Source: Methylocystis silviterrae
Lineage (GTDB): Bacteria; Pseudomonadota; Alphaproteobacteria; Rhizobiales; Beijerinckiaceae
Length of the DNA stretch: 64,000 bases
Direction: 5' to 3'
Assembly: GCF_013350005.1 (NCBI RefSeq)
Contig: NZ_JABVWW010000005.1
Coordinates: 62,001 to 126,000 of the forward strand
How positions within the stretch are numbered: position 1 is the stretch's first letter; every line of letters begins with the position of its first letter. Below the pieces are notes generated by a model that was not told the origin of the DNA, made no database searches, and saw only the letters and a program-made list of their open reading frames with translations. Position numbers and translations under genes: made by a program. Below are positions 1 through 7,943 of this stretch, one piece after another.

Positions 1-1
1 T

Positions 2-148
2 CGGCTGATGAGCGTGCGGCGTGACCAGGCCGGCGAAACGATCGACGGCGGGCAGACGCGGAAGGTGGTCGAGCGCTGGACCTTTGCGCGCGATGCGAAG
101 GCGAATGATCCCAATTGGAAGCTCGTCGCGACGCAAACCGAAGACTGA
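2..148 (+). CDS. Tim44-like domain protein, C-terminal fragment (partial)
   Basis: An open frame enters from the left edge and stops at 146-148, two bases before the mltA start. The visible 48 residues include ETIDGGQTRKVVERWTFAR and end in DPNWKLVATQTED. Seen: a short beta-rich tail with the W-T-F and N-W-x-L-V-A pattern of the Tim44/TimA (NTF2-like fold) C-terminus. Known: in many Hyphomicrobiales a Tim44-domain gene sits directly upstream of mltA and smr, which fits this position. The start and most of the protein lie outside the window, so the call rests on the tail and the neighbours. Confidence 0.7.
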   Translation, partial: RLMSVRRDQAGETIDGGQTRKVVERWTFARDAKANDPNWKLVATQTED

Positions 149-150
149 GC

Positions 151-1266
151 ATGTCGCGGAATGCGCCGCAGTTTTCCGCTTCCGATCTGCTGCAAGAGAT
201 AGAATTTGAAGAGATCGACGGCTTTGCGGCCGACGATCTCGCCGCCGCTTTCGACGCCTTCCGACGCTCCGCCGAGATCATCGGCGCCAAGGCGCAAGAG
301 CAACGTAGCGCCGTCGCGCCTCCCCCCGCCCTCGCCGCCGCCGCTCGCGCGGCGCTCGGCGCCATCGATCATCCTGGCCGCTTCTTTCAGGACTGGTTTC
401 GCCCTCACGCCATCAAGACGCAAGGATTCGTGACCGCCTATTACGAGGTGGAGGTCGACGCCAGATTGTCGCCCGAGCCGGGCTTCACGACCCCGGTCCT
501 GTCGCGTCCGCGCGATCTCGTCACTTTGAACGAATCGCCGCTCTCGCCGCCCTCCGGCGAGACGCTGACCAGCGCGCGACGGCAGGCCGATGGCGCGCTC
601 GTGCCCTATCCTGATCGCCGCGCGATCGAAGAAGAAGGCGCGGCGCCGAGCGCGCATCCTCTCGCCTATGTTCGCGACCCGGTCGAATTGTTCCTCATCC
701 AGGTGCAGGGTTCGGCGCGGCTGCGGCTACCGGGCGGCGGCGTCATGGCGCTGACCTATGCCGGACGCAACGGCTGGCCCTATACGTCCGTCGGCCGGCT
801 GATGATTGAGCGCGGCTTGGTGACGAAAGCCGAGATGTCGCTCGATCTGATGAAGGAGACGTTGCGCCGGCTTGGAGCCGGTCCTGGCGAAGCGGGCCGC
901 CGGTTGATGCAGCAGAATCGTTCCTATGTGTTCTTCGAGGTCGATGCGTCCGAGCGGCGCCGGATCGGCCCGATCGGCGGGCAGGGCGCGCCGCTGACGC
1001 CGTTCCGGTCGATCGCCGTCGACCGCTCGATCTGGTGCTACGGCCTGCCGTTCTGGATTGCGGCGCGAATTCCATGGCAAGGAGAGGCGGAAACGCCCTT
1101 TCGTCGACTGATGATCGCGCAGGACACCGGATCTGCCATAATTGGTCCTGCGCGCGCCGATCTTTTTTTCGGCGCGGGCGAAGCGGCGGGCCGGCGCGCC
1201 GGCGACATCCGGCACGCCGCCGAAATGATTGTGATGCTGCCGAAGGACGTTGGGGACGATCCGTGA
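151..1266 (+). CDS. mltA: Membrane-bound lytic murein transglycosylase A (MltA)
   Basis: 371 residues. Lytic transglycosylases of this family cleave the MurNAc-GlcNAc bond of peptidoglycan with 1,6-anhydro ring formation, in the periplasm. Seen: the MltA-type substrate domain (FVTAYYEVEVDA near residue 95, VQGSARLRLPGGG near 190) followed by the C-terminal 3D domain containing IAQDTGSAIIGPARADLFFG, whose Asp belongs to the catalytic cluster. The ATG at 151 is chosen because it lies just after the preceding stop; an in-frame start at 115 would overlap the Tim44 gene. Odd: from 151 the protein begins MSRNAPQF and shows no signal peptide or lipobox, although the family works outside the membrane. 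The next gene overlaps its stop, so the two are probably cotranscribed. Confidence 0.92.
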   Translation: MSRNAPQFSASDLLQEIEFEEIDGFAADDLAAAFDAFRRSAEIIGAKAQEQRSAVAPPPALAAAARAALGAIDHPGRFFQDWFRPHAIKTQGFVTAYYEVEVDARLSPEPGFTTPVLSRPRDLVTLNESPLSPPSGETLTSARRQADGALVPYPDRRAIEEEGAAPSAHPLAYVRDPVELFLIQVQGSARLRLPGGGVMALTYAGRNGWPYTSVGRLMIERGLVTKAEMSLDLMKETLRRLGAGPGEAGRRLMQQNRSYVFFEVDASERRRIGPIGGQGAPLTPFRSIAVDRSIWCYGLPFWIAARIPWQGEAETPFRRLMIAQDTGSAIIGPARADLFFGAGEAAGRRAGDIRHAAEMIVMLPKDVGDDP

Positions 1267-1811
1267 GCGAGGAGAATTCCCGCCGATATGCGCGCCGGCT
1301 GTCGCAGGCCGAAGCCGAGCTCTGGACGGTGGCGACGGCTGACGTTCGGCCTGCTCGGGCGCGCCCAAAAAGGCCCGCGCCGCCGCCGGCCGCCGAAAAC
1401 GCTGCGCCATTGGCGACTTCGGGGCCTTCGGCGGTCTGCGATCGCCCAGGGGCGCCGAAGCCTCCGCCGCGACCGATCGACATCGACCCGCGCACCTTCG
1501 TGAAGATCAAGCGCGGCAGGATTGAAGTCGACGCCAAGCTCGATCTTCACGGGCTGCGGCAGGCGGAGGCGCAGCGCTCGTTAACGGCCTTCCTGCGCAG
1601 ATGTCAGGCGAATGGCGCGCGAATCGCGATCATCGTGACGGGCAAGGGGCTGACGCGGGACGAAGGCGGCGTGTTGCGTCGCGTCGTGCCGATGTGGCTC
1701 GAAGCGCCCAATTTGCGCGACTTGGTGGTGGGCTTTGGCGAAGCCGCGCGCCATCACGGCGGCGAAGGCGCGCTCTATGTGCGCATCCGCCGCGCCGATC
1801 GCGGGCGCTAA
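1263..1811 (+). CDS. Smr/MutS2-domain protein
   Basis: 182 residues from a GTG at 1263 that overlaps the mltA stop (GTGA). Seen: a Pro/Ala/Arg-rich N-terminal half with low complexity, then a C-terminal Smr domain of about 90 residues (LDLHGLRQAEAQRSL, IVTGKGLTRDEGGVLR, GEGALYVRIRR). The LDLHG and TGKG motifs are the family signature. Smr domains are small nuclease or nucleic-acid-binding modules; the stand-alone bacterial form has no settled substrate. The Tim44-mltA-smr order is a recurrent alphaproteobacterial arrangement. The 3' end overlaps the convergent hemY stop by four bases (1808-1811). Confidence 0.88.
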   Translation: MSEENSRRYARRLSQAEAELWTVATADVRPARARPKRPAPPPAAENAAPLATSGPSAVCDRPGAPKPPPRPIDIDPRTFVKIKRGRIEVDAKLDLHGLRQAEAQRSLTAFLRRCQANGARIAIIVTGKGLTRDEGGVLRRVVPMWLEAPNLRDLVVGFGEAARHHGGEGALYVRIRRADRGR

Positions 1812-3211
1812 GCCTGCTGCCCGGCCGCACCCGAGACCTCGGCCGCAGGGAGCGCCACAGGTTCGGCGGGACGCGTCAAAAAGGCGGCCGGAATGTTGGG
1901 CTTGCCTTCTTCGGTCAGATGTTGCGCGGAGTCCGGCGGCGGCTTCCATTCGAAGGCGTCGAGCCGGCCGGTGACCGGCGACATCGGCAGCCAGTTCTTG
2001 GAGACGACGCCATCGGCGATCCAGACGGGATCGCGCGGCGCGCGGGATCCGCGGGCGAGCCATTCGCGCACCGGACCTGACGGTCCCTGCTCTCCGTCTT
2101 CGATCTCCGCCATCATCAGACAGGTGTGCGCGGTCGGATGACGGCCGGCGGCGATCAGCGGCGCGAGCGCGTCGCGGGCCTTGGCGAAGTCGCGCGCCGA
2201 CAGCGCGACCTCCGCGACGATATGCCGGCTCTCCGGCGCGTTGGGGGCGGCGCGGGCGAGCCTCTCCACCCGCGCGAGCTTCGTCGTATTCGATTCGCCG
2301 GACAGCGCCTCGAGATAGGCGGCGGCGAGGTCAGGATGCGGTTTCGTCGCCCAGACCGTTTCAATCATCTTCAGCGCCTGCTTCTGGTCACCGTGGCGGA
2401 CGAGCACCCGCGCCGCGGCGACGGCGGCGGGCGCAAAGCCCGGCCGGCGCTTCAACGCCTGGCGTGCGAGATGCAGCGCGTCATGCGGATGGTCGCGCTC
2501 CTTCTCCATCGCCATGGCGGTTTCGACGACGGCGCGGAGGTTCTGCGCCGTCGGCGCGTCGATCGCCTTGGCGGTCAGACTGGCCTCGATCGCTTCGCGC
2601 GCCTTCTGCCAGTCGCCTTGCGCGGCGAGATGTTCGAGCATCGCGGCGCCCGCCCAGGGCACTGGCGCGATGTCATGCGCCTCCTTGGCGAAATGATGCG
2701 CGGCGTCCGTATCCTCGCGGCGGCGCGCCTCGATATGCAGCCCGCGCAAGCCGAGCAGCTTTGTCTCCGGCTTCAACGTCATTTTGTGGAAGGTCTCTTC
2801 CGCAACCCGCCGATCGCCGGCGAGCTGCGCCGCCTGGGCCTTCAAAACCTGTGTGAGCGGCTCGCTCGGCAGCAGCCGTTCGGCGACATGCGCGGCCTTG
2901 CGGGCGCGGGCGGCGTCGCCGGAGCCGACGGCGATCAATCCCTGCGAAAGCGCGTCGAATCCCTTGTCCCGGCGCTTCGTCCGCGACCCGCCGCTCCAGC
3001 GGCCAGGCAGCCGCAGCAGCGCCATGGCGATCGCCCAGAGGACGACCGTCGCGGCGATGACCAGCAGCAGACCTGCAACCGCCACCGGTATCGACGCTTC
3101 GAACTGATAGCCGGCGAAATCCAGCGTCAGCGACCCGGGCTGTTCGATCAGCCATTCGAGTCCATAGGCGACCGCGGCGAGCGCGATGATGAAGAACAGG
3201 AGAAACAGCAT
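1808..3211 (-). CDS. hemY: HemY-like inner-membrane TPR protein
   Basis: 467 residues. Seen: two hydrophobic segments at the N-terminus (about residues 1-20 and 40-66, the second LLLVIAATVVLWAIAMALL), a short basic stretch, then a long helical repeat region with TPR-like A-x-x-x-L/A-x-x periodicity (AEEVALSARDFAKARDALAP near 355), ending in a Pro/Ala-rich tail. This is the proteobacterial HemY family (COG3898), distinct from the protoporphyrinogen oxidase also called HemY in Gram-positives; its biochemical role is unclear but it travels with heme-biosynthesis genes. Here it lies 15 bases downstream of the mitofilin gene on the same strand. The usual hemC and hemD are not next to it in this window. 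Confidence 0.85.
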   Translation of the reverse strand: MLFLLFFIIALAAVAYGLEWLIEQPGSLTLDFAGYQFEASIPVAVAGLLLVIAATVVLWAIAMALLRLPGRWSGGSRTKRRDKGFDALSQGLIAVGSGDAARARKAAHVAERLLPSEPLTQVLKAQAAQLAGDRRVAEETFHKMTLKPETKLLGLRGLHIEARRREDTDAAHHFAKEAHDIAPVPWAGAAMLEHLAAQGDWQKAREAIEASLTAKAIDAPTAQNLRAVVETAMAMEKERDHPHDALHLARQALKRRPGFAPAAVAAARVLVRHGDQKQALKMIETVWATKPHPDLAAAYLEALSGESNTTKLARVERLARAAPNAPESRHIVAEVALSARDFAKARDALAPLIAAGRHPTAHTCLMMAEIEDGEQGPSGPVREWLARGSRAPRDPVWIADGVVSKNWLPMSPVTGRLDAFEWKPPPDSAQHLTEEGKPNIPAAFLTRPAEPVALPAAEVSGAAGQQA

Positions 3212-3226
3212 GGCGATGGATCCCGC

Positions 3227-4573
3227 TTACTCTTTCGTTGCGCCGAGCGCGGCGATTGCGCCATGCAGCAGATCGTCGGCCGCCCGTCCTGCGTCGACGC
3301 GGGCGCGCAAGGTCGCGCCGAAGTCTTTGGCTTCGTTCTGGGCCGCTTCGGGAAGCGCCGCGAAAACGGCGCTCGCCTGAGCGAGATCGCCATGGGCAAG
3401 CGCCGCTTCGATGTGAGCGACTTTTTCTTCCACCGTCTGAGCCTCGGTCGTCGGCGCTTGACCGGAGGGACGAACGCGCACGAGCTTGCTGGCGCCCTTC
3501 ATCAGATGCTCTGTAAGATCGCCCGATGCGCCGCTCTCAAGCGCGTGAATGCGCTTGGCGGCCGGCGCGAAGTCCGCCTTCAATTGCGCCGCGGTCGGCG
3601 CGCCCTTTTCCGCCAACGGCGCGAGGGCCGCCAACGCGGCGGGATCGGCGCCGAGCCGCGTCAGCGCCTTCGTCTCGAGAGCATAGGGCCGGCCCGCCTC
3701 CAACTCGCGTTGAAGCGCATAGGCGACGACGACGATCGCCGCCGGTCCGTCCGGAGTTTTGGCCGCCGTGGCTTCTGGCGCCGCGCGCGTCTCGCCCTTC
3801 GAAGACTCAAGGCGCTCACGCAGCGCCTTCGTCTCATTCCCGAGTTCGTCGATGCGGCCTTCAAGCGCGGTCACCTGCTCGTTGGCGGTTAGCGCCCCGG
3901 GTTCGCGCTGTTCGGCGGGAGCCGGGCTCGCCTTCCCCGCCGCTTCGGCGGTGGTCTTCGCGGCGTTGGCGGCGGCCTCGGCGGCTTCGGCGACGCGCAA
4001 GGCGCGTTGCGCCAGCTCTTCGGCCGAATCGACGCGGCCCTGCAACGCCGCGACCGCCGCTTTTTGCGATTCAATGGCGGCGTTCTGCGCTTCAATGGCG
4101 GCGTTCTGCGCCGGCGCGGACGGCGCCAGCGGCGCCCGTTCGACCGCGGTTTCAGCAGGCTTCGCCGGCGCGGCGGAGGGCGGCGGGGCTTCCGCGCCGC
4201 TCGTGGGCGAATCGCTTGGCGAAGGCTCAGACGAGATCGTCGTCGTCTGCGTCGGTTCGGTCTCGCCGATGAGCGAACGGACGCGGTCCTTCAAATCGCT
4301 TAAGGCGCCGCTCGCCTGATCCACATAAGGCTGGGCATAGTCCGCGACGATCTTCAGCCGCTCGTCCCGGTCCTTGAACGCGATCGCCGCATAAAGAGCT
4401 GCGCCCGCGACGAGCACGAGCAGCAGCAGCATCGCCGCCAGGGGGCCGAAGAAGGAGCGCCGCTTGGGTCTGACCGCCCGCGAAGGCGGCGGTTCAGACG
4501 GCGATTCTGCAAAATCGATGGGCGCTTCCGAAGGTTCGACGCGCTTCGGTTCTTCGTCGTTCGGCAAGACCAT
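3227..4573 (-). CDS. Mitofilin/Mic60-family inner-membrane protein
   Basis: 448 residues. Alphaproteobacterial mitofilins (COG4223) are the bacterial relatives of mitochondrial Mic60, which shapes inner-membrane invaginations. Seen: an acidic N-terminal tail, a basic patch RPKRRSFFG, one membrane helix (AAMLLLLVLVAGAALYAA), an Ala/Pro/Glu-rich linker, a long coiled coil (AAIEAQNAAIESQKAAVAAL and following heptads to about residue 260), then a C-terminal domain ending ALGATKE. I chose the ATG at 4573 because AAGGA sits seven bases upstream; in-frame TTG (4627) and ATG (4597) starts lie further up. It forms a pair with hemY. In a methanotroph with intracytoplasmic membranes this gene would be of special interest, but that lifestyle is inferred. 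Confidence 0.85.
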   Translation of the reverse strand: MVLPNDEEPKRVEPSEAPIDFAESPSEPPPSRAVRPKRRSFFGPLAAMLLLLVLVAGAALYAAIAFKDRDERLKIVADYAQPYVDQASGALSDLKDRVRSLIGETEPTQTTTISSEPSPSDSPTSGAEAPPPSAAPAKPAETAVERAPLAPSAPAQNAAIEAQNAAIESQKAAVAALQGRVDSAEELAQRALRVAEAAEAAANAAKTTAEAAGKASPAPAEQREPGALTANEQVTALEGRIDELGNETKALRERLESSKGETRAAPEATAAKTPDGPAAIVVVAYALQRELEAGRPYALETKALTRLGADPAALAALAPLAEKGAPTAAQLKADFAPAAKRIHALESGASGDLTEHLMKGASKLVRVRPSGQAPTTEAQTVEEKVAHIEAALAHGDLAQASAVFAALPEAAQNEAKDFGATLRARVDAGRAADDLLHGAIAALGATKE

Positions 4574-4639
4574 TGGCTCATCCTTGCTGTCCCGCATCCT
4601 TATAGTTGATGCGTTCGGCGCCCGCAAAACAGGCGGCCC

Positions 4640-5509
4640 TCAGCCTGACGCCTCGACAAGCTGCAACGTGCGGCGCGCAATGTCGAGATGCAGACGTTCG
4701 ACCATCTTCCCGTCGATCTGCACCACGCCCTTATCGGCGTTTTCCGGCTCGTCGAACACGGCGATGATCCTGCGGGCGAAATCGACCTCCTCGGCGCTCG
4801 GCGCGAAAATTTCATTCACCGGACCGATCTGGCCTGGATGAATGAGCATTTTCCCGTCGAAGCCGAAGTCGCGCCCCTGCTCCGCCTCGCGGCGAAGGCC
4901 GTCGAGATCATTGAAGTCGTTGTAAATCCCGTCGATGATCTCGATGTTGTGAACTCGCGCCGCAAGCACGCCGGCCGAAAGCCAGGACAACAGCGCAGGC
5001 CGTCCGGGCGTGAGCCGCGCGCGCGTCGATTTGGCGATGTCGTTGGGGCCAAGCACCAAGACCTCGAGTCGCGAAGCCCGATCGTCTGCGGCGCTGGCGA
5101 TTTTTTCGATGTCCAGGACGGACCGGGGCGTCTCGATCATCGCCCAGAGGCGCGTCTTATACGGGGCGCCTGCGGCGACGAGATCGGCGGCCGCCTTGAG
5201 AATCTCGTCGCGTGAACTGACCTTGGGAATAACGATGCCGTCTGGGCCGAGCGGCGCGATGGCGGCGATGTCGGGCTTATACCATTCGGAGCCGCGGGCG
5301 TTGACGCGCACGACGAGTTGCCGCGCGCCATAGCCGCCGCCGGCCACCGCCGCCGCGACCTGCGCGCGCGCCGTCGCCTTGGCGGATTCCGCGACTCCGT
5401 CTTCAAGTTCGAACATCAGGACGTCGGCGGCGAGCGTCTTGCCCTTCTCCAGCGCTCGGGCGTTCGAGCCCGGCATCGCCAGCACGCTGCGCTTTAGTCG
5501 GGAAATCAT
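4640..5509 (-). CDS. HpcH/HpaI aldolase / CitE-like acyl-CoA lyase
   Basis: 289 residues, the usual length for stand-alone CitE-like proteins. Seen: the TIM-barrel hallmarks of the family: SVLAMPGSNARALEKG at the N-terminus, DVLMFELEDGV, LVVRVNARGSEW (substrate-binding Arg), AMIETPRSVLDI (metal-binding Glu), VLGPNDIAKSTRA and DGKMLIHPGQI. Members cleave or form C-C bonds of beta-hydroxyacyl-CoAs such as citramalyl-, malyl- or citryl-CoA, or hydrolyse malyl-CoA. No citrate lyase alpha or gamma subunit is nearby, so a citramalyl/malyl-CoA lyase or thioesterase is likelier than citrate lyase. Substrate cannot be read from sequence. It precedes the mitofilin gene on the same strand with 66 bases between. 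Confidence 0.85.
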   Translation of the reverse strand: MISRLKRSVLAMPGSNARALEKGKTLAADVLMFELEDGVAESAKATARAQVAAAVAGGGYGARQLVVRVNARGSEWYKPDIAAIAPLGPDGIVIPKVSSRDEILKAAADLVAAGAPYKTRLWAMIETPRSVLDIEKIASAADDRASRLEVLVLGPNDIAKSTRARLTPGRPALLSWLSAGVLAARVHNIEIIDGIYNDFNDLDGLRREAEQGRDFGFDGKMLIHPGQIGPVNEIFAPSAEEVDFARRIIAVFDEPENADKGVVQIDGKMVERLHLDIARRTLQLVEASG

Positions 5510-5593
5510 TCAAAACTCCAGCATCGTAACGATTCGGCCTGCTCTTGACCCCGCCGCGTGATCTACACAATAACCCCAGGGTCCGCCATCCGC

Positions 5594-5743
5594 TTGGCCA
5601 AGGTGAACTTGACCGAGGTGAACTTAGCCAAGGTGAACCTGGCCAAGGTGAACCTGGCCAAGGTGAACCTGGCCAAGGTGAACCTGGCCGAGGTGAACCT
5701 GGCCGAGGTGGACCTGGTCAAGGCGGACCTGGTCAAGGCGCGC
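5594..5743 (+). repeat. 15-bp tandem repeat, 10 units, pentapeptide-like when translated
   Basis: Ten head-to-tail 15-base units with consensus ctggccaaggtgaac. The middle units are identical and the end units diverge. The array ends 14 bases before the carbonic anhydrase ATG. In one plus frame, open from a GTG at 5558 to 5905, it reads (V/A)(N/D)L-x-x ten times (for example VNLAK, VNLTE, VDLVK, ADLVK), which matches the pentapeptide-repeat consensus A(D/N)LXX. In a second frame, stopping at 5755-5757, it reads GQGEP repeats. Neither frame is the carbonic anhydrase frame. It could be a small pentapeptide protein, a leader peptide or a noncoding minisatellite. Confidence 0.95.
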
Positions 5744-5757
5744 GAAGGGAACGTTAA

Positions 5758-6474
5758 ATGGCGGATCACGAGCAGTCGTTCGGCGCGACCGGTCTGCCGG
5801 AAACGCTCATTGAGGGCTATGAGTCCTTCATTCGCGGGCGTTTCCTGGCCGATCACGACCGATTCGAAGAGTTGGCGGTCAGGGGCCAGACGCCTAAGAC
5901 GATGATCATCAGTTGCTGCGATTCGCGCGTCGCGCCCGAGACCATCTTCAACGCTGGCCCCGGCGAACTTTTCGTCTTGCGCAACGTCGCGGCGCTGGTG
6001 CCGCCTTACGAGCCCGACGATCATTATCACGGCGCTTCCGCGGCGCTGGAATACGCCGTTATGGCGCTAAAGGTTTCAGACCTCGTGGTGCTCGGCCATG
6101 GGCAATGTGGCGGGGTGCGCGCCTATGCGGAAATCGCCGCCGATCCCGACGCGCCGCGGCTGAGCCACAGCGACTTTATCGGCGACTGGATCAAAATGCT
6201 TGGCCCCGCGGCTGATCGCCTGGGCGTTCGGCCTAATCCCAAGGACGCCGACTATGTGGAGCGCCTGGAGTTCGAGTCGGTGAGGCAGACGCTGCGCAAC
6301 TTGCGCTCCTTTCCCATGATCCAGGTGCTCGAACATCACCGGCATCTGCGGCTGCACGGCGCCTTGTTTCGAATCATGGACGGGCGATTGTTGCTGCTCG
6401 ACGAATCGACGGGGGTTTTTAATCCCGTCTGCGACGGAGCCTACGCCGCCGCATTCGCCGAGGCGCGCTTTTGA
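5758..6474 (+). CDS. Beta-class carbonic anhydrase
   Basis: 238 residues; interconverts CO2 and bicarbonate in the cytoplasm. Seen: the zinc site of beta-carbonic anhydrases, with CCDSRV (Cys ligand plus the Asp-Arg dyad) near residue 53 and GHGQCGG (His and Cys ligands) near 115, and the family segment FVLRNVAALVPPYE. A stop at 5755-5757 immediately before the ATG fixes the frame and excludes an N-terminal extension. AAGGGA lies eight bases upstream. The gene is preceded by the 15-bp tandem array and overlaps the HAD hydrolase gene by four bases, suggesting cotranscription. Bicarbonate supply to carboxylases is the likely role; a link to the tandem repeat is unproven. Confidence 0.93.
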   Translation: MADHEQSFGATGLPETLIEGYESFIRGRFLADHDRFEELAVRGQTPKTMIISCCDSRVAPETIFNAGPGELFVLRNVAALVPPYEPDDHYHGASAALEYAVMALKVSDLVVLGHGQCGGVRAYAEIAADPDAPRLSHSDFIGDWIKMLGPAADRLGVRPNPKDADYVERLEFESVRQTLRNLRSFPMIQVLEHHRHLRLHGALFRIMDGRLLLLDESTGVFNPVCDGAYAAAFAEARF

Positions 6475-7379
6475 CGGCGGGCGCCTCGGCAGACCGCGGC
6501 CGCATTCCGTTCATCGCCGGCCTGCGCGACATCGCCAACGGATATGACGCGATTCTGTGCGACGGCTGGGGCGTGCTGATTGACGGCCGGCGCCACTTCC
6601 CGGAAGCCGCTGAGGCCTTGCGGCGCTTCCGCGCGCAAGGCGGGATTGTCGTGCTGATCACCAACGCCTCGCGCCCGGACGAAGAAGTGCGCCGCCAGCT
6701 CCTGGGCCTCGGCGTTCCGCACGACTGCTTCGACGATCTCCTCTCGGCGGGGGAGCTTGCGCTGCGCGAGATCGTCGCGCGCGCCGGACAGGCGGTCTAC
6801 CACCTGGGCCCCGCACGCGACGACGGTCTGTTCCGGGCGGCCGCGCGGCGTCTCGGCGCGCCGATCATGCGCGTCGGGCCGCAAGCCGCCGATTACATCG
6901 TCTGCACCGGCCTCTTTGACGAGCGCAACGAAACGCCCTCGGACTATGACGAACAGCTCGCGGCGCTGAAGGCGCGCGACCTGACGATGCTGTGCGCCAA
7001 TCCCGATATTGTCGTCGCCATCGGCAATGATCTCGTCTACTGCGCCGGCGCCATCGCCGAACGCTATGCGGCGATCGGCGGCCGCGTTCTGACCTTCGGC
7101 AAGCCCCACGCCCCGATCTACGCAGCCGCCCTGGAGCGGCTCAAGAATTTGCGCGGCCGCGAAGTCGACAAGGCGCGCACGCTGGCGATCGGCGACGGCG
7201 CCTTCACCGACCTTTCCGGCGCGGGCCGCGCCGGGCTCGACTGCCTCTTCATCATCCATGGCGTGCATCGCGCCGAGCTGCATCCCGGCGGCGGCGCGCT
7301 CGACGAAGCGGCGCTCGAATCGCTCTTTGCGCGCGCCGGGGCTCGTCCCAAGGCTTTGGCTCGCGAGCTTTTCTGGTAA
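6471..7379 (+). CDS. HAD-superfamily class IIA hydrolase (TIGR01459-type)
   Basis: 302 residues. Seen: the HAD nucleophile motif in the form AILCDGWGVL near residue 25, motif II in VLITNASRP, a class IIA cap, and the C-terminal Asp motif GDGAFTDLSGAGRAGLDCLF with the preceding lysine region. Class IIA members act on small phosphorylated metabolites; this alphaproteobacterial subgroup has no assigned substrate. The start is a TTG at 6471 overlapping the carbonic anhydrase stop, because no ATG lies near the conserved N-terminus. Often reported as 'sugar phosphatase' in annotations, which I would not adopt without evidence. Confidence 0.85.
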   Translation: MTAGASADRGRIPFIAGLRDIANGYDAILCDGWGVLIDGRRHFPEAAEALRRFRAQGGIVVLITNASRPDEEVRRQLLGLGVPHDCFDDLLSAGELALREIVARAGQAVYHLGPARDDGLFRAAARRLGAPIMRVGPQAADYIVCTGLFDERNETPSDYDEQLAALKARDLTMLCANPDIVVAIGNDLVYCAGAIAERYAAIGGRVLTFGKPHAPIYAAALERLKNLRGREVDKARTLAIGDGAFTDLSGAGRAGLDCLFIIHGVHRAELHPGGGALDEAALESLFARAGARPKALARELFW

Positions 7380-7440
7380 AAGGGGGCTGCACAGGCCTCA
7401 TCTGCGGTCACGATCCGCAACACAACTTTCCGGTGGCTCC

Positions 7441-7926
7441 ATGTCGACGCCGTTCAAAATCTACTATTTCGAGGATCTGAGCGTCGGCATGCGCGAGACG
7501 CTGATGAAGGCGGTGATGGACGACGACGTCATCGCCTTCGCCGATCTTTCCGGCGACCGCAATCCGATTCATCTTTCGGATCACTTCGCCTCGAAGACGC
7601 GCTTTGGCGAGCGCATCGTGCATGGCCTTTATACGGCCTCGCTCATTTCGACGGTCATCGGCATGTATCTGCCTGGCCCCGGCGCGGTCTATCTGTCGCA
7701 GACGCTGAATTTCCGCGCGCCGGTGAAGATCGGCGACGTCATCACCGTCATTGTCGAAGTGGTGGAGCTGATCGAAAAAGGCCGGCGCGCCAAACTCAAA
7801 TGCGAATGTCTCGTCGACGGCAAGGTCGTGCTCGACGGCGAGGCCTTCGTCATGGTGCCGAGCCGCGAGCAGGCGATACGCGCCGCAACGCCAGCGCCAG
7901 CGGAGGAAAAACCGGCCTCGGCTTAA
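7441..7926 (+). CDS. MaoC-family (R)-specific enoyl-CoA hydratase-like protein
   Basis: 161 residues. Seen: a single hot-dog domain with the hydratase-2 motif FADLSGDRNPIHLSDHFA and RFGERIVHGLYTASL, supplying the catalytic Asp and His of (R)-specific enoyl-CoA hydratases, and YLSQTLNFRAPVKIGD in the second half. A short Ala/Pro/Glu-rich tail follows. Such enzymes hydrate trans-2-enoyl-CoAs, in fatty-acid or polyhydroxyalkanoate metabolism. The ATG at 7441 opens the domain; upstream sequence in the same frame is not conserved-looking. It sits between the HAD hydrolase and ribF on the same strand. Confidence 0.88.
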   Translation: MSTPFKIYYFEDLSVGMRETLMKAVMDDDVIAFADLSGDRNPIHLSDHFASKTRFGERIVHGLYTASLISTVIGMYLPGPGAVYLSQTLNFRAPVKIGDVITVIVEVVELIEKGRRAKLKCECLVDGKVVLDGEAFVMVPSREQAIRAATPAPAEEKPASA

Positions 7927-7943
7927 TTCTTCCGGCCCGGGCC

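Noticed and set aside
2126-3892. Long open frame (588 codons) on the plus strand opposite hemY and the mitofilin gene
   Set aside because: Arg/Gly/Leu-rich with no domain; it lies opposite two well-supported genes and mirrors their high third-position GC.
5594-5743. CRISPR array
   Set aside because: Units are contiguous 15-mers with no spacers, and no cas gene is near.
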